Shown here in pieces: positions 41,430-50,974 of a stretch of DNA of 64,000 nt (its first letter is position 1; the number at the start of each line of letters is the position of its first letter). The stretch is from Pantoea sp. Ap-967 (GTDB lineage: Bacteria; Pseudomonadota; Gammaproteobacteria; Pseudomonadales; Pseudomonadaceae), in the NCBI RefSeq assembly GCF_011752565.1, contig NZ_VWXK01000027.1, positions 1 to 64,000 on the forward strand, written 5' to 3'. The position numbers and the translations under genes were made by a program. The notes below the pieces were generated by a model. That model saw only the letters and a list, made by a program, of their open reading frames with translations. It ran no database searches and was not told the DNA's origin.

Positions 41430-42008
41430 ATGTTGAAAAAGACTTTTGCCGCTCTGGCGCTCGGTACTGCACTGTTCTCCGCCGGCCAGGCAATGGCTGC
41501 CGAGTACAAGATCGACAAGGAAGGCCAGCACGCGTTCGTCGACTGGAAGATCAGCCACCTGGGCTACAGCTTCATCCATGGCACCTTCAAGGACTTCAGC
41601 GGCGACTTCACCTGGGACAGCGCCAAGCCTGAGGCCAGCAAGATCAACGTCGACCTGAAAACGGCCAGCGTATGGTCGAACCACGCCGAGCGTGACAAGC
41701 ACATCGCCAGCAAGGACTTCCTGGACGTCAGCAAGTACCCGGATGCCAAGTTCGTCTCCACCGCCGTCAAGTCCACCGGTGACAAAACTGCCGACGTGAC
41801 CGGCGACCTGACCCTGCACGGCGTGACCAAGCCGGTCACCTTCAAGGCCACCTTCAACGGTGAAGGCAAGGACCCGTGGGGCGGCGAGCGCGCAGGCTTC
41901 AACGCCACCACCACGCTGAACCTGAACGACTTCGGCATCAAGGGCCCAGGCCCGACTTCGCAGACCCTGGACCTGGACATCAGCGTCGAAGGCGTGAAGC
42001 AGAAGTAA
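41430..42008 (+). CDS. YceI family periplasmic lipid-binding protein
   Basis: A 192-residue secreted protein. A signal peptide (MLKKTFAALALGTALFSAGQAMA) precedes a YceI lipocalin-like domain with HAFVDWKISHLGYS and the C-terminal LNLNDFGIKGPG. The ATG at 41430 is preceded by AGGAAGGAAC. It forms a unit with the cytochrome b561 gene. The ligand is probably a polyisoprenoid, by analogy. Confidence 0.95.
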   Translation: MLKKTFAALALGTALFSAGQAMAAEYKIDKEGQHAFVDWKISHLGYSFIHGTFKDFSGDFTWDSAKPEASKINVDLKTASVWSNHAERDKHIASKDFLDVSKYPDAKFVSTAVKSTGDKTADVTGDLTLHGVTKPVTFKATFNGEGKDPWGGERAGFNATTTLNLNDFGIKGPGPTSQTLDLDISVEGVKQK

Positions 42009-42046
42009 TCTGTTCCAGTTGAAAAACCGAGGGGGCCGCTTTGCGG

Positions 42047-42100
42047 CCCTTTCACAGCAAAAAGCCGCTTCTACAGAAGCGGCTTTTTGCTGTGAAAGGG
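42047..42100. terminator. Bidirectional terminator, 26-bp perfect stem
   Basis: Arms 42047-42072 and 42075-42100 are exactly complementary with a 2-nt loop. AAAAAGCCGCTTCT and AGAAGCGGCTTTTT place a T-run on either strand, so it can terminate both yceI (plus) and rhlE (minus), which converge here. Confidence 0.9.
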
Positions 42101-42128
42101 CTGCCAGGCAGCCCCCTTGGTCTATCGG

Positions 42129-44030
42129 TCAGCCTTTACGGGTGAGCAGCGCTGGGCGCTCGCCACGTGGGCGGCTTGGCAGGTCGTCCAACTGCTCGGG
42201 CGTTGGGAAACGGTCGAGCTTGGATTCCTTGCGGATGATCACCGGCTGGTGCTGTTCGCGGGTGCTGCGTACTGCCGGTTCCTGGCGCGAGGCATCGTCA
42301 CGGCCGGCCGAGCGGCCACGGCCAGCGCCATTGTTGTCACGGCGAGCGCCGCCACCGTTGTTGCTGCGCGGGCGCTTGTCGCCGTTGGCACTGCGCGGCT
42401 GGCCGCCGTTGTTGCTGCGCCCCTGGCCCTGGCCGCCGCCGTTGCTGCGTTGGCCATTGCCTTGGCCTTGCCCTTGCCCTTGCCCTGCGCCACCTGGGCG
42501 GCGGTTGCGGCCCTGGTTCTTGGCATTCTGGTAGGGGCTGACGTAATCGGCGCGGTTGCCGAAGTTGTCGACATCGTCGTCCAGGAATTCTTCCGGGTCA
42601 CGGTCGGCAGTTGCCTTGGGCGCGCTGTTGCTGCTGGCCTGCTGCTGGCGTGGCTTCTTGTCACGCGGCTTGCGCGGTTGCTGCTGTTGCTTGTCGCCGG
42701 CCTTTTCCTTGTCGGCTGGCTTGTCGGCCGCCTGCTGCTTGGCCTTGCCTTTGTCCTTGCCCTTGTCCTTGCGCCCGCCGTTGGCGTCTTTGCCGCCTTC
42801 GCCGCGGGCCTGCTGGTTACGGCCACCACGGCCATTGTTCTGCGGGCGCTCGCGCACTTCGGGCTTCTCGGCTTCCACCTGGCTGGCATCGAAGCCCATC
42901 AGGTCGCCATCGGGAATCTTCTGCTTGGTGACGCGCTCGATGCTCTTGAGCAGCTTTTCTTCATCCGGCGCGACCATGGAGATGGCCTCGCCCGAGCGCC
43001 CGGCACGGCCGGTACGGCCGATGCGGTGCACGTAGTCTTCCTCGACGTTGGGCAGCTCGAAGTTGACCACGTGGGGCAGTTGGTCGATGTCCAGGCCGCG
43101 GGCGGCGATGTCGGTGGCAACCAGCACCCGCACGCTGTTGGCCTTGAAGTCGGCCAGGGCTTTGGTGCGGGCGTTCTGGCTCTTGTTACCGTGGATGGCG
43201 GCGGCGGTCAGGCCGTGCTTTTCCAGGTATTCGGCCAGGCGGTTGGCGCCGTGCTTGGTGCGGGTGAACACCAGCACCTGCTCCCAGGCACCCAAGGTAA
43301 TCAGGTGCGCCAGCAGCGCGCGCTTGTGGCTGGCCGGCAGGCGGTAGACGCGCTGCTCGATACGCTCGACGGTGGTGTTCGGCGGCGTGACCTCGATGCG
43401 CTCCGGGTTGTGCAGGAGCTTGTCGGCGAGGTCGGTGATGTCCTTGGAGAAGGTGGCCGAGAACAGCAGGTTCTGGCGCTTGGCCGGCAGGCGGGCGAGG
43501 ACCTTCTTGACGTCATGGATGAAGCCCATGTCGAGCATGCGGTCGGCTTCGTCGAGCACCAGGATTTCCACGTGGGCCAGGTCGACCTTGCCTTGGCCGG
43601 CCAGGTCCAGCAGGCGGCCTGGGCAGGCCACCAGCACGTCGACACCCTTGGCGATGGCCTGGATCTGCGGGTTCATGCCAACGCCGCCGAAGATGCAGGC
43701 GCTGACCAGGGGCAGGTCGCGGGCGTACACCTTGAAGCTGTCGTGCACCTGGGCCGCCAGCTCGCGGGTCGGGGTCAGCACCAGCACGCGCGGCTGACGC
43801 GGGCCGTGGCGCTGGGACTTGTCCGGGTGGCCAGCAGGGAACAGGCGTTCAAGGATCGGCAGGGCGAAGCCACCGGTTTTACCCGTGCCCGTTTGCGCGG
43901 CAACCATCAGGTCACGGCCCTGCAACACGGCGGGAATGGCCCGCTGTTGCACGGGAGTCGGCTGGGTATAGCCCGCAGCTTCGATAGCGCGGACAAGAGC
44001 CTCGGAGAGACCGAGGGAAGCAAAGGACAT
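42129..44030 (-). CDS. rhlE: DEAD-box ATP-dependent RNA helicase RhlE
   Basis: A 633-residue DEAD-box helicase. The helicase core (about residues 1-380) shows the Q motif, AQTGTGKT, DEAD (LDEADRM), SAT and HRIGRTGRAG. A C-terminal tail of about 250 residues is rich in Gly, Arg, Asn, Gln and Lys and probably binds RNA. The start at 44030 (MSFASLGLSEALVRAI) is standard for the family. A candidate promoter at about 44237 leaves a leader of about 200 nt. Confidence 0.97.
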   Translation of the reverse strand: MSFASLGLSEALVRAIEAAGYTQPTPVQQRAIPAVLQGRDLMVAAQTGTGKTGGFALPILERLFPAGHPDKSQRHGPRQPRVLVLTPTRELAAQVHDSFKVYARDLPLVSACIFGGVGMNPQIQAIAKGVDVLVACPGRLLDLAGQGKVDLAHVEILVLDEADRMLDMGFIHDVKKVLARLPAKRQNLLFSATFSKDITDLADKLLHNPERIEVTPPNTTVERIEQRVYRLPASHKRALLAHLITLGAWEQVLVFTRTKHGANRLAEYLEKHGLTAAAIHGNKSQNARTKALADFKANSVRVLVATDIAARGLDIDQLPHVVNFELPNVEEDYVHRIGRTGRAGRSGEAISMVAPDEEKLLKSIERVTKQKIPDGDLMGFDASQVEAEKPEVRERPQNNGRGGRNQQARGEGGKDANGGRKDKGKDKGKAKQQAADKPADKEKAGDKQQQQPRKPRDKKPRQQQASSNSAPKATADRDPEEFLDDDVDNFGNRADYVSPYQNAKNQGRNRRPGGAGQGQGQGQGNGQRSNGGGQGQGRSNNGGQPRSANGDKRPRSNNGGGARRDNNGAGRGRSAGRDDASRQEPAVRSTREQHQPVIIRKESKLDRFPTPEQLDDLPSRPRGERPALLTRKG

Positions 44031-44236
44031 GGGCAATCCTGTTCTCGTGTGGGCTGGGCCCGTAGGGATGTTCTGCCTGGCGCGACGGGCATCGGTGGGA
44101 TGCGATCGCGTCCGGTCCAGCTGGGCTTTCACTGCACATCCGGGAAACGGAAGGTAGACGCCTGGGGGCGTCGGTGCCGATCGGGATGCCTGTTGCGAGG
44201 CCGAGCGTCCGGGCGTGAGCCGGGCGGGAAGGCCCG

Positions 44237-44242
44237 AGTATA
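44237..44242 (-). promoter_or_regulatory. Candidate -10 element for rhlE
   Basis: TATACT on the minus strand lies just after the stop of the upstream gene. No good -35 is seen at the usual spacing. If used, the rhlE transcript would carry a 5' leader of about 200 nt. Confidence 0.35.
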
Positions 44243-44248
44243 ACAGAG

Positions 44249-45037
44249 CTAACGCGGCGTGCTGCTTTCCTGCTGCTCAACGGCGTCAGCAAGATCGCTG
44301 GCGTCGCCAATGTAGCGTTCGATAATCGCCAGGTAGGCCGGTTCTTGCCTGAAACGGCGCAGTTCCTCGGTAAACGCCTGGGCCAGCGCTTCACGCCCCG
44401 GTTTGCGCGCAAGGCCCAGGTACTGGGCCCTGCGGTTGATCACCAGGGGCAATTCCTCGACCTGCTGTTCAACGCCCAGGTGCCGGCGCAGGTAGCGCCC
44501 GACCCGGCGGTCGGTAATCAGCAGGTCGATGCGCTTGCGCATGAGCTTGCCGAAATTGGCCTCATGGCTGGGCGCCGCCTCGCGGCGAAAGGCGTCGGAC
44601 TCGTTGAATTCGGCGCCATAGTCGTAGCCAGGCGAGGTGCCCACGGTAAGCCCGGCAAGGTCTTGCAGTTGGTTGACGGCGTGGCGCCGGTCGCGGGCCT
44701 GGTACAGCACGAACTCGACCTCCGACATCGGCTCGGCGGTGTAGATCATCCAGGCCTGGCGCGCCTCGACCTGGAACACATCCATCACCCCGTCGGCCTG
44801 GCCTTGCTCGACCATTGCCAGGCAACGCCGCCAGGGCATGAATTGCCATTGCACTTCGATCCCCAGGCGCCTGAACACCTCGCTGGTGATTTCGTAGTCG
44901 ATGCCCTTGGCCTGGCCGGCTTCCTGATAGATGTACGGGGCCCAGTCGTCGCTGACCAGGCGCAGCCGTTCGCCCAGCGCCATCGGGCTCAGGCAGGCGA
45001 GCAGCAGGATGCACAACAGGCGGGAGAGGGCGGGCAT
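44249..45037 (-). CDS. Extracellular solute-binding protein, family 3
   Basis: A 262-residue periplasmic binding protein. A signal peptide (LLCILLLACLSPMALG) precedes a bilobed domain resembling amino-acid binders (LRLVSDDWAPYIYQEAGQAKGIDYEI). No permease or ATPase gene lies near, so it may be an orphan binding protein that works with another transporter or a sensor. Ligand unknown. Confidence 0.88.
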   Translation of the reverse strand: MPALSRLLCILLLACLSPMALGERLRLVSDDWAPYIYQEAGQAKGIDYEITSEVFRRLGIEVQWQFMPWRRCLAMVEQGQADGVMDVFQVEARQAWMIYTAEPMSEVEFVLYQARDRRHAVNQLQDLAGLTVGTSPGYDYGAEFNESDAFRREAAPSHEANFGKLMRKRIDLLITDRRVGRYLRRHLGVEQQVEELPLVINRRAQYLGLARKPGREALAQAFTEELRRFRQEPAYLAIIERYIGDASDLADAVEQQESSTPR

Positions 45038-45102
45038 GGCGCGAGATTACGCGCTCGGTCGTGGCTTAGCCAGTTAAGTTGATAGGCGCCTGGGCCAGCC
45101 TC

Positions 45103-45186
45103 TTCGCGGGTAAACCCGCTCCATGGAGCGAATCGCAATTATCTGATTTAACAGAAAACCCTGTAGGAGCGGGCTTGACCCGCGAA
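45103..45186. repeat. REP pair between the solute-binding gene and the GT-like gene
   Basis: A degenerate REP (TTCGCGGGTAAACCCGCTCC, 45103-45122) and a full copy (45162-45186) in inverted orientation. Confidence 0.82.
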
Positions 45187-45220
45187 GCAAGCACCGCGGT
45201 GGATGGCACCGGCTCCACGC

Positions 45221-46297
45221 TCAGGCATGGGGCGCGCGTAGCAGGTGCGCCTCGATATCCTTGCGGCGCTCCCCCAGCGACAGGCGCAGGCTTGGATGGC
45301 GCAGGCACTGGCGCAGCTCCTCGGGCGCCATTTGCCCGTGGCGGTGGTTGAGGTTTTCCAGCGCCTTGTCCCACCAGGCCGGGGCGCAGGCGCGGTCGAA
45401 CTCGTTGGGGTAGGGGTAGCAGCCATACAGCAGCTCGCGCACGAACTGGCGCTCGCGGCTCGGCAGGGTCAGGCTCAAGGCCCTGTAGCCCAGGCGTTGC
45501 CAGGCCGGTGGGCGGGGCAGTTGGTCATTGACCAGGAGCACGTCGGCCAGCGCCGCCTCGCCCAGTGGGTCATCGCCGTGCTTGCGCAGCCAGGCCTGGA
45601 TCTTGGCGCGAAACTGCGCCTTGCGGCTCCAGTAGTGGTGGATCACATCGGTACACCCGGCCAGTGCCAGGTGGCGGTAGGCGGCCACTGCCAGGCAGAA
45701 CTCTTCCAGGGTGTAGGCGCTGCGGGCCAGCGGGTGGAATTCGTCCATCATGGCGATGGAGCGGTCGAGCACTTCGGCGTTTTCGGCGCACAGGCCGATC
45801 ACGCCCGAATTGACCAGGGGCATCTGGCAGTCGGCCAGGCCGCGCTCGGCCAGGATGCCCAGCAGGTTCTTGTACAGCAGGCACTTCTGGTCCTCGCCAT
45901 AGCGGCCGCCGACCGCGTTGCACAGCAGGGTGCCAGGCTTGACCCGCTGGAACAGCTGCAGCGGCGAATGGCGGAAAAAGGTGTCAGTATCGATCAATAC
46001 GGCCTGCGGGCAATCGCGCAGCACCTGGCGCAGCAGCACGTGCTTGCTGCGAAAGTGATAACCATGGGGGGCATTCCAGGCCGTGCGGGTGGCTTCGTCG
46101 AGCAGGTGCACGGTGACCGGCAGCCTGGCATAAGGCTCGGCAGTGTCGGTGTAGACCTGGATATCGATGGCCGGGGCGTGGAGGTTGCCCAAGTGCGCAA
46201 GGGCGCTGACGATGCTGAAACAGGCTTCCTGATGGTACGTGGCTGGGCCGAATGCCAGGTACACGAGCTGTGGGCGTGATGGCAGGCAATGTTGCAT
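45221..46297 (-). CDS. Uncharacterised protein, possible GT-A glycosyltransferase fold
   Basis: A 358-residue protein I do not recognise as a named family. The N-terminal half looks like a nucleotide-diphosphosugar transferase: hydrophobic strand (LVYLAFGP), a VLIDTDTFF stretch that could be the metal-binding DxD, and PLVNSGVIGL further on. The C-terminal half is helical and rich in Arg and Leu. No signal peptide or membrane helix is seen, so it is probably cytoplasmic. No other sugar gene is nearby. Confidence 0.7.
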   Translation of the reverse strand: MQHCLPSRPQLVYLAFGPATYHQEACFSIVSALAHLGNLHAPAIDIQVYTDTAEPYARLPVTVHLLDEATRTAWNAPHGYHFRSKHVLLRQVLRDCPQAVLIDTDTFFRHSPLQLFQRVKPGTLLCNAVGGRYGEDQKCLLYKNLLGILAERGLADCQMPLVNSGVIGLCAENAEVLDRSIAMMDEFHPLARSAYTLEEFCLAVAAYRHLALAGCTDVIHHYWSRKAQFRAKIQAWLRKHGDDPLGEAALADVLLVNDQLPRPPAWQRLGYRALSLTLPSRERQFVRELLYGCYPYPNEFDRACAPAWWDKALENLNHRHGQMAPEELRQCLRHPSLRLSLGERRKDIEAHLLRAPHA

Positions 46298-46320
46298 GAC
46301 GCGAAACCTGTTTGGACCAG

Positions 46321-46358
46321 AAAAAATTAAGGCCTCAGTCTACGACCAAAGCCTTAAT
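46321..46358 (-). terminator. Intrinsic terminator after metF
   Basis: In the minus-strand transcript ATTAAGGC (46351-46358) pairs with GCCTTAAT (46326-46333) across 17 nt, followed by a run of U (complement of 46321-46326). It closes the metF transcript. Confidence 0.85.
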
Positions 46359-46388
46359 CGAATCTGAACCAGAGTTTGCCAAAAAATG

Positions 46389-47234
46389 TCAGCGCGGCAG
46401 CTTCAGGTTGTTCCAGATCGCCAGGCTCGGTTCAGCCTGGTTCAGGGTGTAGAAGTGCAGGCCCGGTGCGCCGCCTTGCAGCAGCTGTTCGCACATGCGG
46501 GTGATCACTTCCTCGCCGAAGGCCTGGATGCTGGCGGCGTCGTCGGCATAGGCTTCCAGCTGCTTGCGGATCCAGCGCGGGATCTCGGCGCCACAGGCGT
46601 CGGAGAAGCGTGCCAGCTTGTTGTAGTTGGTGATCGGCATGATGCCCGGCACCACTGGAATGTCCACGCCCAGCTTCTGCGCGCGCTCGACGAAGTAGAA
46701 GTAGCTGTCGGCGTTGAAGAAGTACTGGGTGATGGCGCTGTCGGCACCGGCCTTGACCTTGTGCGCGAAGTTGGCAAGGTCAGCTTCGAAATTCGGCGCT
46801 TGCGGGTGCATTTCCGGGTAGGCGGCGACTTCCAGGTGGAAGTGGTCGGCGGTTTCCTGGCGGATGAACTCGACCAGGTCGCTGGCGTGGCGCAGCTCGC
46901 CACTGGCCATGCCCATGCCCGACGGCAGGTCGCCACGCAGGGCAACGATGCGCTTGATGCCGGCTGCCTGGTATTCGGCCAGCAGGGCGCGCAGGTCTTC
47001 CTTGGTATCGCCCACGCACGACAGGTGCGGTGCGGCAGGCACTTTCACTTCGTTTTCCAGCTGCAGCACGGTGTTCAGCGTGCGGTCGCGGGTCGAGCCA
47101 CCGGCACCGTAGGTGCAGGAGAAGAAGTCCGGGTTGTAGGTCGCCAGCTGGCGGGCGACGCCCATCAGCTTCTCGTGACCGGCCTCGGTCTTGGTGGGGA
47201 AGAACTCGAAACTGTAGCGGCGTTCTTGTGACAT
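46389..47234 (-). CDS. metF: Methylenetetrahydrofolate reductase
   Basis: A 281-residue FAD-dependent enzyme making 5-methyltetrahydrofolate for methionine synthesis. It has the SFEFFPTKTEAGHEKL start, SCTYGAGGSTRDRT, and VVPGIMPITNY. The ATG at 47234 removes a 39-residue unlikely leader. It is downstream of ahcY, after a terminator-like hairpin (47281-47310), so only part of the ahcY transcription may reach it. Confidence 0.97.
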   Translation of the reverse strand: MSQERRYSFEFFPTKTEAGHEKLMGVARQLATYNPDFFSCTYGAGGSTRDRTLNTVLQLENEVKVPAAPHLSCVGDTKEDLRALLAEYQAAGIKRIVALRGDLPSGMGMASGELRHASDLVEFIRQETADHFHLEVAAYPEMHPQAPNFEADLANFAHKVKAGADSAITQYFFNADSYFYFVERAQKLGVDIPVVPGIMPITNYNKLARFSDACGAEIPRWIRKQLEAYADDAASIQAFGEEVITRMCEQLLQGGAPGLHFYTLNQAEPSLAIWNNLKLPR

Positions 47235-47274
47235 CAGGCGTTCCTCGTGCAGCCTGCTTCGGGTGGCAGGTTGC

Positions 47275-47312
47275 AAGTAAAAGCCAGATCGGTGATGGCC
47301 GATCTGGCTTGG
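47275..47312 (-). terminator. Terminator-like hairpin between ahcY and metF
   Basis: AAGCCAGATCGG (47281-47292) pairs perfectly with CCGATCTGGCTT (47299-47310). In the minus-strand transcript it is followed by UUUUA, like an intrinsic terminator with a short U-run. It lies in the 126-bp gap and may cause partial read-through to metF. Confidence 0.7.
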
Positions 47313-47360
47313 GCGGCGTTCAGGTTGCGGTCTTGAAGCGCGACGCTTCAAGCCTGCCGC

Positions 47361-48770
<1,410 letters not shown>

Positions 48771-48797
48771 GAGAGCCTCCATTCGTAGTGTGCGAAT

Positions 48798-48889
48798 GGG
48801 CGCCGTTGTGCGTTGAGCGTCCGCTTGCGCGGACAACGCCCCAACCGAGCCTGACAGGCCGAGCCTGCTGCAGCGCCCCTCGGTTGGGT
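48798..48889 (-). ncRNA. SAH riboswitch (ahcY leader)
   Basis: The minus-strand leader folds into the known SAH-binding RNA. A 10-bp stem joins CCCAACCGAG (48879-48888) and CTCGGTTGGG (48840-48849). Inside it is CAGG-CTCGG-CCTG. A variable hairpin GTCCGC-GCAA-GCGGAC follows at 48819-48834. GGGCGC (48873-48878) can form the pseudoknot with GCGCCC (48798-48803). The conserved GAGGnGCGCTGC and ACAACGGCGCCC segments are both present. This RNA class activates ahcY when SAH is high. Confidence 0.93.
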
Positions 48890-48932
48890 GGCGGGATGGC
48901 CGCCACCGCGGGTGGCCATGAAATCGGCAGGG

Positions 48933-48962
48933 ATTATAGCCGGGGCTGTGTGACACACCCAA
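48933..48962 (-). promoter_or_regulatory. Candidate sigma-70 promoter of ahcY
   Basis: On the minus strand TATAAT (48933-48938) is preceded by TTGGGT (48957-48962) at an 18-nt spacing. Transcription would begin near 48925 and include the whole riboswitch. Confidence 0.6.
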
Positions 48963-49065
48963 GGCTTTCTGTCGATTAATCGCGACGATAGTCGATGATC
49001 AATGGAGCGGCGGCGACCGCTCTGCCATCATTGCTTCACGTCAGCCAAGCCGGTCAGGAGCCAAG

Positions 49066-49467
49066 ATGAACTTTCACACCCGCAAATGGGTAAAACCCGA
49101 AGACCTCAACCCCAACGGCACGTTGTTCGGCGGCAGCCTGCTGCGCTGGATCGACGAAGAGGCCGCGATCTATGCCATCGTCCAGCTGGGCAACCAGCGC
49201 GTGGTGACCAAGTACATTTCCGAAATCAACTTCGTCAGCGCCTCGCGCCAGGGCGACATCATCGAACTGGGCATCACCGCCACCGAATTCGGCCGCACCT
49301 CGATCACCCTCAAGTGCGAAGTGCGCAACAAGATCACCCGCAAGGCGATCTTGACCGTGGACAAGATGGTCTTCGTCAACCTGGGCGAAGATGGCCTGCC
49401 GGCGCCGCACGGGCGGACCGAGATCAAGTACATCCAGGACCAGTTCCCGGATTCGGAAGTCGAGTAA
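49066..49467 (+). CDS. Acyl-CoA thioesterase (hot-dog fold)
   Basis: A 133-residue single hot-dog domain of the YciA/acyl-CoA hydrolase type. The helix NPNGTLFGGSLLRWIDEEAA with the conserved Asp/Glu and the downstream FVSASRQGDIIELG are typical. Substrate chain length cannot be told from sequence. It is monocistronic and divergent from ahcY. Confidence 0.92.
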   Translation: MNFHTRKWVKPEDLNPNGTLFGGSLLRWIDEEAAIYAIVQLGNQRVVTKYISEINFVSASRQGDIIELGITATEFGRTSITLKCEVRNKITRKAILTVDKMVFVNLGEDGLPAPHGRTEIKYIQDQFPDSEVE

Positions 49468-49483
49468 GCGTTTCGCCAGTGCC

Positions 49484-49540
49484 GGCCTCTTCGCGGGGCA
49501 AGCCCGCTCCTACAGGCGGGCTTGCCCGCGAAAAGGCCGG
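49484..49540. repeat. REP after the thioesterase gene
   Basis: TTCGCGGGGCAAGCCCGC and GCGGGCTTGCCCGCGAA face each other across TCCTACAG. It lies between two convergent genes. Confidence 0.85.
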
Positions 49541-49548
49541 AACCTGTC

Positions 49549-50784
49549 TCAAGGCTGGGCGCTGACCCTGCGCACCACCCCACCAATGCTCAAGCCCTGC
49601 ACCAGAATCGACGACAGCACCACGATATAGGTGATCGACAGCAGCAGGTCGCGCTCATCGCCCATGGGCAGCGACAGCGCCAGGGCCACCGACACGCCGC
49701 CACGCAGGCCGCCCCAGGTCAGTACGCGGATGGTGCCCTGGGGCACCGTGCGCCAGCGGCGCAGCAGCAGGATCGCCGGGGCCACGGTCAGCAGGCGCGA
49801 GGCCAGCACCGCCACCGCCAGCACACTGCCGGCCGCCAGGTGCAGCCAGTTGAACGGCAGCAGCAACAGCTCCAGGCCGATCAGGGCGAACAGCAGGGCG
49901 TTGAGCATGTCGTCGATCAGCTCCCAGAAACCGTCCATGTAGCGGCGGGTCATGTCGTTCATCGCCAGGTTGCGCCCCAGGTTGCCGATGATCAACCCGG
50001 CCACCACCATGGCAATCGGCGCCGACACATGCAGCTCGTAGCACATGGCCGAGCCGCCAATCACCAGTGCCAGGGTCAGCATCACCTCCACCTGGTACTG
50101 CTCGACGCTCTTGATCATGCGGTAGGTGGCATAGCCGATCAGGCCGCCGAACAGCACCCCGCCAATGGCCTCGCGGGCGAACAGGATGGAGGTGTCGGCA
50201 ATGCTCGGCGTTTCGCCCAGTTGAATGATGCCCAGCAGCACGGTGAACACCACGACTGCGGTGCCGTCGTTGAACAGCGACTCACCGACGATGGTGGTTT
50301 TCAGCGGCTTGGGGGCATTGGCGGTACGTAGCGCACCCAGCACGGCGATCGGGTCGGTGGGCGAGATCAGTGCGCCGAACAGCAGGCAGTAGATCAGCGG
50401 CACCTGCCAGCCGAACAGGGCGAACACCCAGTGCGACAGGTAGCCGATCACCACGGTGGCGATCAGCACGCCCAGGGTCGCCAGCAGCCCGATGGGCCAG
50501 CGGTAGCTGCGCAGGTCGCTGAGGTTGACGTGCAGCGCACCTGCGAACAGCAGGAAGGCCAGCATCCAGTGCATCAGCAGGTCGTTGAAATCGATCTGGT
50601 TCATCAGCCCTTCGACGCGCTCTTCCAGGCCAGGGAAGCCGATCAGGCTCAGGCCCTGCAGCATCAGGGAGAACAGCAGCGCCGTCACCATCACGCCGAT
50701 GGCGGGTGGCAGGCCGATAAAGCGGTAGTTCACATAGGTGAGGAGGGTGGTGAGGCAGATAAACGCGGCAACTAATTCAAGCAT
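49549..50784 (-). CDS. NhaP/CPA1-family cation/proton antiporter
   Basis: A 411-residue antiporter with about 12 membrane segments. The ISPTDPIAVLGALR motif (ion-binding Asp) and VGESLFNDGTAVVVF are typical of CPA1 sodium/proton exchangers. The start at 50784 was taken at the first Met before the first membrane helix. Ion choice (sodium or potassium) is not evident. It is divergent from the next transporter gene. Confidence 0.93.
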   Translation of the reverse strand: MLELVAAFICLTTLLTYVNYRFIGLPPAIGVMVTALLFSLMLQGLSLIGFPGLEERVEGLMNQIDFNDLLMHWMLAFLLFAGALHVNLSDLRSYRWPIGLLATLGVLIATVVIGYLSHWVFALFGWQVPLIYCLLFGALISPTDPIAVLGALRTANAPKPLKTTIVGESLFNDGTAVVVFTVLLGIIQLGETPSIADTSILFAREAIGGVLFGGLIGYATYRMIKSVEQYQVEVMLTLALVIGGSAMCYELHVSAPIAMVVAGLIIGNLGRNLAMNDMTRRYMDGFWELIDDMLNALLFALIGLELLLLPFNWLHLAAGSVLAVAVLASRLLTVAPAILLLRRWRTVPQGTIRVLTWGGLRGGVSVALALSLPMGDERDLLLSITYIVVLSSILVQGLSIGGVVRRVSAQP

Positions 50785-50974
50785 CCCGAATCCTGTGACA
50801 GTGGCTTCCAAGTCGTTACCCGAATGGCTCGGGCAGTTCTTTGATGATCTGGCGAGGGCCTCGGGACACAGCTTTTGACCCAAATCCCACAATTCGTTCC
50901 CAGCACAGCGCTACCGCCATGCCCGCCAACGCCTTATATTCAACCCCTGAAGATCGTCACAAGGACCCCAAGGC

